Below are positions 1 through 10,582 of a stretch of DNA of 64,000 bases, in pieces. Under the pieces are notes generated by a model. It was not told where the DNA came from. It did no database searches and saw only the letters and a list, made by a program, of their open reading frames with translations. How positions within the stretch are numbered: the stretch's first letter is position 1; every line of letters starts with the position of its first letter. Source of the DNA: Ulota crispa (taxonomy: Eukaryota > Streptophyta > Bryopsida > Orthotrichales > Orthotrichaceae); the NCBI GenBank assembly GCA_963920765.1, contig OY987243.1:30689060-30753059 (forward strand), given 5' to 3'. Position numbers and translations under genes: made by a program.

Positions 1-295
1 TTCTCAAAGATTCTAAGATCTCAAAAAGATTCTTAAACATTCTTAAAAATCTTGAAAAGATTCTCAATGATTCCCAAAAGATTCTTGAAGATTCTTAAAG
101 ATTCACAAAAAATTCCCAAAAGATCCTCAAAAGATTCCAAAATTTCTGTTGATTTAGATAATGGTGTCCAAATCAACAGAACGTATTTAGTTTTTTACAG
201 AATTCTGTTAAATTAGTCAATTAGCGTGGGCAAGTGCCCAAATTAACAAGAAACTGTTGGTTTTCTGTTGTTTTGGAAGGAGTTTTTTACTAGTG
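1..295 (+). mobile_element. 3' end of a CACTA-type transposon (copy 1, left end off the window)
   Basis: The last 13 bases read TTTTTTACTAGTG, one base off the reverse complement of the left terminus CACTAGTAGAAAA of the complete copy at 48082-51170. About 270 bases are nearly the same as the 3' end of that copy, with roughly a dozen differences by eye. The segment starts with spaced GATTCTCAAA/GATTCTTAAA units, the subterminal array of this family. It also contains a short inverted repeat, CTGTTGATTT..AAATCAACAG, near 146-180. The left end and left target duplication lie outside the window; the three bases after the element are GCC. Confidence 0.85.
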
Positions 296-513
296 GCCTT
301 GCATTCCAACACACCCCATAAATAAGAAGTTGACCACTTATCAAGGAAAGTAGAGGAAAAAGCTCACTAAACTTAAAGTGAATAGTGAATGAACAGTGGA
401 TTGAAGGGCCCTTGCTAGACACGATAAGACCAAGTGTCTTGAGAGGGTTTGGAGAGTAGCTGCAACACTTTTCATACAATTTGAGCATGTTGGAGTCACC
501 GGTGGAGATGCTC
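296..513 (-). mobile_element. Truncated PIF/Harbinger-like MITE, cut by the CACTA copy at its left
   Basis: The right terminus GGTGGAGATGCTC ends at 513 and is followed by TAA. The body is the inverted counterpart of the fuller copy at 566-879; for example CCCCATAAATAAG at 316-328 matches the reverse complement of sequence near 755. The other terminus is missing because the CACTA element ending at 295 sits inside this copy. Two facing copies make 296-790 look like one large inverted repeat. Confidence 0.65.
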
Positions 514-565
514 TAAGAGAACTTGGGGTTTGAATTTGGGTGTGCATTCTTCCTTCCTTTTGTAA

Positions 566-879
566 GAACATCTCCAGCTGTGGCTCTGGCTCGCTCAAAG
601 TGAATGAAAAGTAGCCAGGCCCCTCTCAAAACCTTCTCAAACTCTCTTATCTGGCAAGTCTAGCAAGCCACTCTCCAAGCCTCTATTCATGCACTATTCA
701 CCTTAAGCTTAGTGAGCTTTATTCTCTACTTCCCTAGATAAGTGGTCAGCTGCTTATTTATGGGGTATAATAGAGTGTAAAGCCACCTTTTCAAAAAACA
801 TGAGTGGAGATTGAGAGCCTTCGAGCCACGCCAAACCAGATGGAAAGCTGTGAGCGAGTCTGGACCGGTGGAGATGCTC
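566..879 (+). mobile_element. PIF/Harbinger-like MITE in the promoter of the nucleotidyltransferase gene
   Basis: The termini are GAACATCTCCAGC on the left and GGTGGAGATGCTC on the right, inverted with about 30 bases of imperfect similarity. A TAA triplet flanks both sides (563-565 and 880-882), the 3-bp TWA target duplication of PIF/Harbinger elements. At 314 bp it is close in size to the 303-bp relative at 56636-56938. No coding capacity is visible. Confidence 0.75.
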
Positions 880-1569
880 TAAGATGGAAAAGGAAGAACG
901 TGCCCGACGAGGAGACTAGTAGCCGCTCCCTCTTCGTCTCCTCGACTTTTACTTTTTCCCCACGACGTTTATCTTTTCTCCCCCAATCCGTACCCATGTT
1001 CCCACTGCCGCTCTCTCAGAACCGCGCTCGATGCGTAGACTCGAAGCAGTGCAACTGGTGCCGCTGCCGTTTTCTGCGACCGGGAAGACAAGCGGGGAAG
1101 CGAAGCGAAGGCAAAAGGGCAAGGTCAAGCGCGGCGATGATGCAATCACCACCGGCGTGCCAGTGTGCCAATCCCACTACAGAGCTTTTTGCCGCCGCTA
1201 CACCCCCAGTGGGTTTCTCCGGTGTCTCTGCATTCACGTTCTAACTGCGTCCTCGTGTTCGTCGCTCTCAGTGTTTGTGTGTGTGTGTGTGTGCGATTGC
1301 TACTGTTTCTTATTTGTCTGATACCCAGCCGTGCGTCTCGTGTTGTTGCTCGAGTACGTGCGTTTGTTTCTTGCTGTCTTCGATGGTCTTCTAGGGTGGT
1401 TTCAGATTACGCGTATTGCGCCCGTCTTGGGGAGGGGGAGGAGGTGTAGTGTAGTGTAGTTTAGTGTAGTGTTGGGGGTGGGGTTGGTTTTGAAGGGGAC
1501 GAAGAACAAGGAGGAGAAGGCGAGGGAGGAGTGTATGCGTGGTGCGTGTGTATTTGGAAGGGGGATTGC
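880..1569 (+). promoter_or_regulatory. Presumed promoter and 5' UTR of the nucleotidyltransferase gene
   Basis: This GC-richer stretch lies between the MITE and the first supported ATG. It holds C/T-rich runs (about 925-975) and a GT microsatellite near 1273-1293. An in-frame ATG at 1531 precedes the chosen start at 1570 without an intervening stop. The transcription start cannot be placed from sequence alone. Confidence 0.4.
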
Positions 1570-4500
1570 ATGGGCGATTCCGAACGTCGGTGGCCAGAGT
1601 TGGCGCGCGGCCTGACTACCGAAGGTCAACGTTCGTTCCGCGCGGCATTCGAGGTGTGTCGGACCAAAGGGGAGGAAGGGGAGAAATGGGAGAAGTGGTG
1701 GGCTAAGGCGGAGCTGCGCGCGGCGGAGTTGATTACGTCCATCCAACCCAATCGGGAGTCGGAGCGCCGGCGACAGGCCGTTGTGGACTATGTCACTAAG
1801 CTCTTTCAATCATGCGTCAATTGCCAGGTTGTTTAAGCACGCGGTCCTATCGTTTTTTTATTCAAATTCCGTGCCGATCATACTTCTGCGTTGAGATCAT
1901 ACCGACAATTGTTTGTGTGTGTGTGTGAGCTTTTCTCTAAACCATCGGTGGTGTTGATCGACGCGCAGGTCGTGAAGTTTGGCTCCGTGCCACTGAAAAC
2001 GTACTTACCCGATGGCGACATAGATCTGACCATAATTAGCCCTGATCCCGAGGCCAAGCGGACCTGGATCGATGACGTGCACAATGCTCTACAGAAAGAG
2101 ATCAGCAATCCCAAGTCCGAATTGCGGGTCACGCAAGTGCAAGTCGTTTCAGCTGAGGTTTAGCTCTCGAACCCCCCCTTCTTCTCCAAATGTAGGGCAT
2201 CCACTATTATTAAACTAACCCAAATTCTCTATGAAAGGATTCCGACCTAAATGTCATTTCGATACTGCAAGCCAGCTTCAAAGTTTTCTTTCACACTGTT
2301 GAAATTCTCTTTAGGAGGTCTACATTCTCTTCATCAATATGTACCCCATTTCTTTCCCGTTTTCTTTCTCGATTTTAGGGTGGCAGATTTGGGTATCTGC
2401 CTTCTAGTATAGTGTGCTTTTTGTATTCAATCAAAATCAGTTGTTGGTGACTGATGATACCTAATTCTAGAAGAAGCCCCGTTCCAGGTCAAAATCATCA
2501 AAATTTACGTGGAGAAGCTTTTGGTCGATGTTTCCTTCGATCAACTGGGCGGAGTGGGCACTCTTTGCTTCCTCGAAGAGGTTCTTTTCTTAACATTCTG
2601 TGTACCCCACCTTATTCTCTTCCGTTTGCTCTCAGTAGGTTTATGCTTTGGCGCCTTCTGTAAGGCTAGATTTAGCTAAGCCTTGGCGAATATCTCTCTT
2701 ACTAGCAAGTTTACATGTGGTTCACGTGTAGATGTTCTCTTTGTATCACCTCTAGATTGCTTGCACGTTCTAGTTCCTCTGCGTTGGTACTTTGAGCGGG
2801 TCTTTGTAGGTTTCGTACTTCTTTGTGTTTGGAAATCAGGTATGTATTTGATTGCAGAACAATGACAATTGACGTGGTGTCATATGTCTAGCTTTTTTTT
2901 TTGCTATTTTAGGCTGACGAAATGTAGAACACTGTTGAAGGTTGACAGATTGATTGGAGACGACCACTTGTTCAAACGCAGCATTATTCTCGTGAAAGCC
3001 TGGTGCTACTATGAGAGCCGTTTACTGGGTGCCAATTGCAATCTCATGTCGACCTACGCTTTGGAGACATTGGTGCTTTACATTTTCAATCTATTCCATG
3101 CGTCACTGCGGGGACCGTTGCAGGTACCAGATATAATCCACCAATGAGAAAGGGGAATCCGTAGCCTAGAAAATATGTTTTGAAATGGAGGGCTTTTCCT
3201 GGTTTAAGCTATGGCACTGAAGGGTGTTTATTACTAATCGAGTTGTGGTGATGGTTCAGGTACTTTACTTGTTCGTGGAGTTTTTCAGCAATTTCGATTG
3301 GGACAAGTACTGTGTCAGCTTATCAAGTCCCATATTGCTCTCTTCGTTCTCGGAGGAGACTGAGAGACAATCTCTCATCACTGAGGACTTCCAGATGCTC
3401 GGTGAGTCGTGCCATTCCGATCCAGAGGGAGAGAATTTTAATTCTTCTATACCTCCAGTCGTCTTATGACAATGTTTGCAAACGAACTCCAGGAGGTCTT
3501 CAAACGAAAGTATTTTCAGCTTGTTTGATTTCCGTCTTACGTTGGTTTGACTGCAGCAGGAAACCTGTTCTAGTTCATGTCATAAAGTTTATATAAAGCA
3601 GGGATGGATTTCTTGCAGCCTTGTCGCCTCGGAGGGAAGGAGGAGAGCTCCTGTTCACCAAGGCGTTCCTTGATGCCTGCGAACAAAATTATGGTTCCGT
3701 CAAACTTGGCTATGACCTCGTCAAACCAACCAAGTTCGTCGTCAAGTTCCTGAACATAATCGACCCCTTGCGCAGCACCAACAATCTTGGCAGGAGTGTG
3801 AACCAAGGTATTTCACCAAGCAATCCTTTTTTTTTCAGTTTTGTTTTGCTTTCTAGGCTTTTTCATGCATTGGTTGTAGCAAATCTGTATCATAGCATGT
3901 CGTATGTCATGTCAGGTAATTGTGCCAGAATTCGACGGGCGTTTGATCTGGGAGCTCGAACACTGCGAGGCATTCTTCATTCTAAAGAGGCAGACATGTC
4001 TGCCGAGGTTGACCAATTTTTCAAGAACTGCAAGTTGAGATACCATGGGAGTGGCCAGCGGCCCGACGTTGCAGGTCCGAGCACTTGGCAGGGGATTACT
4101 ATGCCTAATAGGGTACAGGAAATGGGAGTTGTCAAGCGTAAAGACGTTGCGAAAACTGACAGGAATGAGGATGCTTCTGTTTCTCAGAATGGCGATTACC
4201 CTCTGCAGGAACACCATGCCTTTCTTCGTGTGAATTCCAAGGCACCCACAGCTCGAGAAACCTCACAGCAGGCCTCGGGTTCTGGTGTGGAGTACGAGGG
4301 TGCTCGTATCGTTTCTCCGGCAGCAGAATTAGCTTCAAGTAGGGAAGAAAATGGCAGGGAATCCGCTGGTAACTTGACCGAGGAGTTGGCAGCTTTAAAT
4401 TTTGGGGCTTTTAACGGTTTCAATGGTGTTCATATGCCCCGTGATTCTCGTCGCATTGACGAAAAACAACTTATCCGTGATGATATACTTGTATCGGAGA

Positions 4501-7500
4501 TTATTCCCAGCCATATTGCTTCTCTGCAGATTGTCCGTAATCAGCTACCCGTGAGATCAAGAGCGGACGGAAAATATGACATGTCTCCAGCAATGTTTAG
4601 TGAGAGGAAGAGGTCCAGCCATGAATCCAGGGAGGAGTTGGAAAACTTGGTGGCCATTATGGGCGATGCTGGGGTATTGAAACAAGGGTTAGCTGTTAAC
4701 GGAGGTCAACCTAGTACCAATGGCTCAACTTCGCCTTGTAGCAAAAACGATTCGGAGGAGGAAGAAGAGTCCTCATCCCCGAGTAGCTCAGCAAACGGTG
4801 GTGGGGTTACCCGCTTTGAAAATGCCAGTGTGCTCGGGGTTCCAGACATTGAACGAGGGTTACTACCTCTTTCTTTCCGACCAGGTACTTTTGTTCTTAA
4901 AGCTCGACTTCTTCCCATCGTTTCTTTTGTGGGTTTTAAGCTTTTGTGAACATGTACATGTCAATGCTTAGCAGTGCTTTTGCTCAAACTCAGGTATTTT
5001 CACTTGGTTTGTTCTGGATATGCATTTACATCTGACCGAGTTCATCCTTTGCAGAGAGTTTCGAAAGTATTAGGCATGGCTCATCATCTGAGCTACCAGG
5101 TCGTCCACCAGATAGTCGGAGTTCCATTGCAGCAGCTGCCCGAGCAGAATCCCAAATGCCAACAACGTTTCGTGAACAGTCGGCGAGGTTACGTGACGAA
5201 GAGAAACGTGAGTTTTCTGTACCTGTGGACGGGTATATGCAGCAGCAGCAGCCAGGGACCAATTCAGGGCTTGAATACCCAGGTGTCGTGGACGCAAGTC
5301 AGAGCAAAGTGCCGAGACGCAAGGGGAAATCCCAGCAGCAGCAAAATGGCACTTTCCAGACCAACGAGTTCGGCTCTGGGGTTGTGCATTTGAAACGGAA
5401 ACGAGGTCCTGGCAAGGAGAAGCTGCATGCGAGAGCAGCAGCACAGGACGGAGGTCAAGTTAGCGGCTCCGCTGGCTCTGCCTACAGCCCACAGCAGGCT
5501 TCTGTTGTGGCTTCAGCCTATCAGTACGTGCCTCGTCCCTCGGTGACAGACCAAGGCACAGCAGCAGGAGCGCATTTCAAAGCCTCTCAGTCCCGGCCGT
5601 CCCTCAATGCCACGGGACCGGGAAGTCTACGGTACCCGTTCGACCCTGGAACTGCTAGAATGGCAGCCGCAAGCAGCTCGGCTCCAAGCCACAGCTCCGG
5701 TCCTCAGTACTCACCCTCGTATTACCCTCCCCCACCGCAGCTCCCCCCGGGATTTCCCCACCCATACAGCCAAAGTATAAACAATCTTCACAAGCGAAAT
5801 TCTCTTGTAACGGGGGATGGAAGCAGTGGAGGCAACGCCAAGAGTCGAATGGATGCAGACACGGGGGATGGAAGCAGTGGAGGCAACGCCAAGAGTCGAA
5901 TGGATGCAGACACGGGGGATGGAAGCAGTGGAGGCAACGCCAAGAGTCGAATGGATGCAGACACGGGGGATGGAAGCAGTGGAGGCAACGCCAAGAGTCG
6001 AATGGATGCAGACACGGGGGATGCTGCTGCTCCACCAGTAAACGCAGTCGATAGTAGTAGTCTCAGCCACAAAAACCCATCCAAGGTCAGTGAGCAGGCA
6101 AAAGCATCACTGCAACTTTCCTTATGGTTTAAATCTTCATCTCTTCCTTCTGGAATATGTGCAATTTTCTCCTCGTATGCTTGTTCAGCAAGAATCTGTG
6201 ACTTACCGTAATCTACCCTAGGTACTGCCACAAGTTCCAGTGGGAATCGTGGAGGCATTTGAAGCGAGTGGAATACTGGCCAGCACGAGTTCAAGGCGAA
6301 GTCAGACTGCAGGTGCTGCAAGAAACAACACGGATGGGGGTGCTGGGGTTACTGGTGGTAACGAGAACCCGGGGTTCCTTTCTGGTGACCTGGAACTCCA
6401 TCTGGAATTGTTAGCACATGGACGGTCCTGCGAAGACTCCTGGAGCCCGAGTGTGCAATACCAAATTGGGCACCCCCCCGCGTACGGTTCGGACCAACAG
6501 GCACACGTGCACGGGTCGTGGGAAGGGCCTGACAGGCCTGGCCAACTCATGGGCCACCCGGGGTTTTATGCTCCTGGTCCAAACTGGTTCCCTCTCTACC
6601 ATCAGCAGGCAGGGTATTACCGGCAGCTCCAGCCTTTTTGGGGCGGTGTGGGGCTCTCGCCCCGGCCGAGAGGAACCGGGACCTACTTACCCAATTCTGT
6701 AAGTACTTGCATTTTCTAGGGATCTAGATATTTGCAACTTTTGACGCTTGTTGCTTTCGTTACTATCGCTTTTTCTGAATGTAAGCTACAATTTTTTGAC
6801 TTTACCCTGGTTTGCAAATACTGTAGCAGCTGAGGCAGAACATCAAGGGCCACAGTGGAAGAGGCCGAGGGGCAGTGAGTCAGAACGGGTCTTCTTCTCA
6901 GCAGGAAGGTGAAAAGTACCATCACCCATCACGTGAGCATGAAAACTCCCATCATTTCCTTGGATCCCATCACCGGGCACCTACGAACAAAGACGAGGCG
7001 CATGCGCCAGGTGGTGGTGGTGGTGGTGGTGGGCACGGGACTTCGACCAGCACCAGAGCTTTCGAGAACCGAAGCGCCCTGCGGACTGAAAGGGCTCGGG
7101 ATTTGTATCAGCCAAAGCAAGGGTTTTCGAGATCCCTTCCTACGTCGCCATCAATGTTAAGTCCTCGTGCGAATCCTGCTGAGGAGCAGCAGCAACTACC
7201 GCATGCGAGTGAGTTAATGCCTCGTAGTTCTTCTTCTTCCTCGGATTTGAACTCGCCTATCCATCCTCTGGATGTGAGGAAACCATCCTCGTGTGACGAC
7301 ACTTTGGAAATGCTCTCTGGCTCGAATGGAAGGAACTCGGGTTCTGCTTCCCCGATTCCTGTTTTGGAGTCTTTACGTTCTGAGGAAATGGAAGCCATGC
7401 TTGGTGGTGGAAAGGAACGTGGGCGTGCAGTGATAGGAAGCGCTAACGTTGGAGATGGAGATTCAGATGAGCAACAGTTTGTTCTCTGTGATGATGCGGG

Positions 7501-8255
7501 TGTCTTGTCTGGTTTGCCTATCCCCGTTGCGACAACGTCACTCAGGTGTGTACGATTCTGCCTTTAAGCCTGCATTGGGTTGTAGCTGGCGTGAATCATA
7601 TGTTTTTTTGTTGCTATCTTGTCCTTTCGAGAGCCTTGATTGAGCCTGATTGAATAAGATTCAACTGTTGAGATTATGACTGGCAAACGTGACGTGAATG
7701 TACAGCTTTGTTATGCAACACTTCTGCTTGCCATTTGTGTGGTTTTATTGGAATTATATTACTGTATGATAATTCCATCAACCTAGACTTTGTGGTAGCT
7801 AGAGCTTCCATAGGACACTGGTAGCTGGAATACCGGAAAGCTACACCACTGGAAGGTAGTACACCTTGCTATCTCTACATATTCATGGTATGTAGAGATG
7901 GATGGGTGAAGGAGTGAGTATATTATTACTCAGCATCTCACTTCTTTGGTTGGGTGGTGACACACTATCATATCTTTTTTTTCTTTAGTTTTTTTCATGT
8001 TTCCCCTCGTAATAAGGCTTGGCTTTTCCTGTTTCCGGGATCCGTTTTGCATTGTGTTCTCAAGTTAAAACAAGGGGATGTGTAATTTTTTCCAGGAGTA
8101 GAAGTCAAACTTATCGCATGAAAGACGAAGATTTTCCTCCACTTGGGGTTCGACAAGTGAACCGGGCGGAGGTAGCAGCGGAGGCACCAGTGGCATCACC
8201 AGCAACACCAGCAATGAGATTGGCAGAGCCGTTTGGTTTCGAGATCAAAGATTGA
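1570..8255 (+). CDS. Nucleotidyltransferase / PAP-OAS1 substrate-binding superfamily protein, 11 exons, 1469 aa
   Basis: Exons: 1570-1827, 1969-2157, 2488-2580, 2941-3123, 3260-3401, 3619-3807, 3916-4884, 5055-6085, 6222-6698, 6827-7545 and 8096-8255. All introns are GT..AG, phases agree and the sum is 4410 nt. Residues 90-105 hold the polymerase-beta-type site FGSVPLKTYLPDGDID, with GS at 91-92 and metal-binding Asp103 and Asp105. A third carboxylate is probably Asp163, in VEKLLVDVSFDQLGG. A PAP-associated region follows, with NLGRSV near 343-348 before RIRRAFDLGARTL. The C-terminal two thirds are low-complexity (Ser, Gln, Gly, His), with a four-fold 17-aa repeat at about 927-994, a Gly run near 1239 and a conserved-looking MKDEDFPPLG near the end. 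Known plant relatives are annotated as nucleotidyltransferases of poorly defined role; RNA-tail synthesis is inferred only from the fold. The start is chosen at MGDSERRW; 1531 is an alternative. The exact exon 10 acceptor (6827 or 6830) is uncertain. Confidence 0.88.
3808..3915 (+). other. In-frame, stop-free short intron of the nucleotidyltransferase gene
   Basis: This 108-bp intron is exactly 36 codons long and has no stop in the reading frame of the flanking exons. Retention would insert a largely hydrophobic segment next to the NLGRSVNQG motif. Splice sites are CAAG|GTATTT and GTCAG|GTAAT. It is removed in the model because family alignments run directly from NLGRSVNQG to NCARIRRAF. Confidence 0.6.
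5811..6014 (+). repeat. Four perfect 51-bp tandem units inside coding exon 8
   Basis: Units start at 5811, 5862, 5913 and 5964, and a fifth partial unit begins at 6015 (CGGGGGATG). Each encodes the 17 residues TGDGSSGGNAKSRMDAD, so unit gain or loss keeps the frame. I see no differences between the four units. The repeats also create long spurious open frames on the other strand. Confidence 0.97.
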
Positions 8256-10217
8256 ATCGGCATGAGAATGGTATTCTTCAATATTTTCCCAAATTTTACC
8301 AGAGGCGCAGGGACCGTATTTTAGAAATCCAATTTATAGTCACATCAATTTTCCTACAGTAGTTGCTTTCGTTTTTGCAAATTTTAGGTTTTGTGTAAAT
8401 ATTTTCTTCATCTCTTGAATGTTTCGGTCCTTTGGCATATCTGCTTACCCACGTCAAAATGTAGGGAATGATCACCAAGTTTCATGTAGAAACTGGTAGT
8501 TCAAAATACTGTTTCCTTTTTATCTGCACTTTCTGTTGTGCATTAGAAGGGGAAGGCCTCAAACTGATTTCATTTATATTGCTGTCTTGGTTGAGGCTCT
8601 TCTTGGATTTGTACTCTGGCTACATTTTACAGGCGACGCCCACCATTGGCAAAACCCCCCATTGATCTTGCAACTGATAGCACGGTTTTTTAATTTATTT
8701 TGCCTACCTTAAAACGAGGTTGGAGCCTTTTTTTGGTTTTTTTTGGCCTTTCTTTGGTTTTTTTTGGCCTTTTTTTTGGGTTTTTCTCTAGAGCTTCAGT
8801 GAATTGAGTTTTAGCACTAGTCCTAACTGTTGTTAGTGTAAGGAGTGAGTGTCTTCGACTTCGTGCTATCAAATGTTTGCTGGTAGAAATGCATTCACAA
8901 AGTCTAGGGTGCTTGCTTGCCACAACTTTATGAAATAAACTATCACAAGGTCTTTGGTATCTTTACTAATATCTTTGCTCATGTAGACTCAATAGCTGGA
9001 GTCAGGGATTTTCCAGCATTTTTTCTGGTGTGAGGTAAATGGCTAATGTACACAGATACTTGGTGAAGTGATAATATTGCAAATAGTTCTAGAGTTTAGA
9101 ATTGCACAATTGTACAATTCTTCTTCTTTTAGTGGTACCAAACTAATCTCGAAATTGGAATTCAAGTGGAGTCATTGAAGAGAAAATGGAGAAGTTTTGG
9201 AATCTCTCTCAAACATGGCTTATGTTCTCGTGTTTGCATTAATGCACTTTAAGTGTGATGATGTGCTGATTTGTAAGTCGATTACTCGCAAGTTATAAAC
9301 AAAAAGTTGTGTCCATCTATGCTGGACTATATGAACCTTAAACCTCAAACATAGACCTGGGTATGGGTGTACCAACACACAAAACTTGAGTATGATTGAA
9401 GTACTGTACAAGTAAGACATAAATGCAAATAGTATTGTAGGAATAGCTCAATTAAAATTGAACTATGCATTCATGAATCTTACAATAGAGAGCCCTCAAC
9501 CATATAGAAAAATCACTTGGGATTGTGGAGAAGCATATCTGCTTAAATCTAGCATTGAGGATGGATTTTGAGTCTAGTGTCAATATTTGATAGACTTTGC
9601 TCACAAGTCTACACACAATCAAACCACATGAATAGTAAAAGTTTGGTATTTTATTTTTAGTTTTGAAATGACAATTAGAGCTTACAATGTGGGTGGCTTG
9701 TTTTTAATGATACTTCATTTATTGTTGACCTTGCAACCACTTCATTATCATTTACATTGCAAAACAAAAGTACTCCAAAATGTAAAGTTATTAGTTAGAG
9801 ATAATGCACCATTGCATCCCAATCCTCTACCAACCAATTTTGCATCTTGGACTACTTTGTGTTAAAATGTATGCTCATTCTCCACAAAGTCAAAGACATG
9901 AACAATAGCAATTTTAACAACTTCAAACCATGCACTAATGTGTTGATTTTGTATTAGAATTGTATGCAAATTTTGCCAAATTTGAGCTAGTTGGTTCTTG
10001 TTAACTAGTTTCTCCATAGCTACACCAACATTGACATTAATGACAACTTTTGAACTAGTCATAATGATGGTTTAATATTTGGAGTAGAATTATGGATGTT
10101 CATAGCTAATTTATTACATGCTCCTCAATGCCATAATGCGCATTAGTTATTGAAAAGTAGCTCTCAAACAGCAAGAGATTCAATTGAAGTTGTAACATCA
10201 AATGTGTTAAAATTTTG
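8256..10217. other. 3' UTR and AT-rich spacer, no gene seen
   Basis: The nucleotidyltransferase 3' UTR should occupy the first few hundred bases. A tandem pyrimidine/G run of the form CCTTTTTTTGGTTTTTTTTGG repeats at about 8716-8787. AATAAA occurs near 8934. The rest is AT-rich with only short random-looking frames. Confidence 0.5.
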
Positions 10218-10582
10218 GGAATTGATATGTGTACCACACCCTTTCAATTAAGCTGAATTTGAGAATTTGGAATTTAGATTTGGACTTAGAGACCATGATT
10301 TTGTCTAGAACCACAAAAAAAATTGCAATTCAACAACACCCAATGAAAAAGCTTGTCTTTTTTACAAACAAAACTAAAAGTAATACTTTTCTCCCTAACT
10401 AAACTTTCTCATTGGGTGTTGTTGAATTGCAACTTTTTTTTATGATTCTAAACTAAACCATGGTCTCTAAGTCCAAATCTGAATTCCAAGTTTTCAAATT
10501 GAGCTTTTTGATGATAGAAATCTAAAATTTAATGTAGGGTGTGGTACAGTAATTGAAAGGGTGTGGTACACATATCAATTCC
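10218..10582. mobile_element. Hairpin (near-palindromic) MITE, copy 1
   Basis: The element starts GGAATTGATATGTGTACC and ends with its inverse, near ...CACATATCAATTCC. Its whole 365-bp length folds on itself: CATTGGGTGTTGTTGAATTG on the right arm inverts CAATTCAACAACACCCAATG on the left. A second copy lies at 48990-49410. There is no coding capacity. The target duplication is unclear; AAAATTTT lies on both sides but may belong to the arms. Confidence 0.85.

Noticed and set aside
296-790. A single large foldback element spanning 296-790
   Set aside because: Termini and TAA target repeats show two separate MITE copies in opposite orientation, one of them truncated by the CACTA copy.
1531-1569. 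Upstream in-frame ATG at 1531 as the start of the nucleotidyltransferase
   Set aside because: It would add a Cys/Trp-rich 13-residue stretch unlike the following sequence; MGDSERRW is the more natural start, though 1531 cannot be excluded.
5655-6321. Long minus-strand open frames opposite coding exon 8
   Set aside because: They are produced by the 51-bp repeat having no stop in other frames; no domain, and the plus-strand model is supported by splicing and homology.
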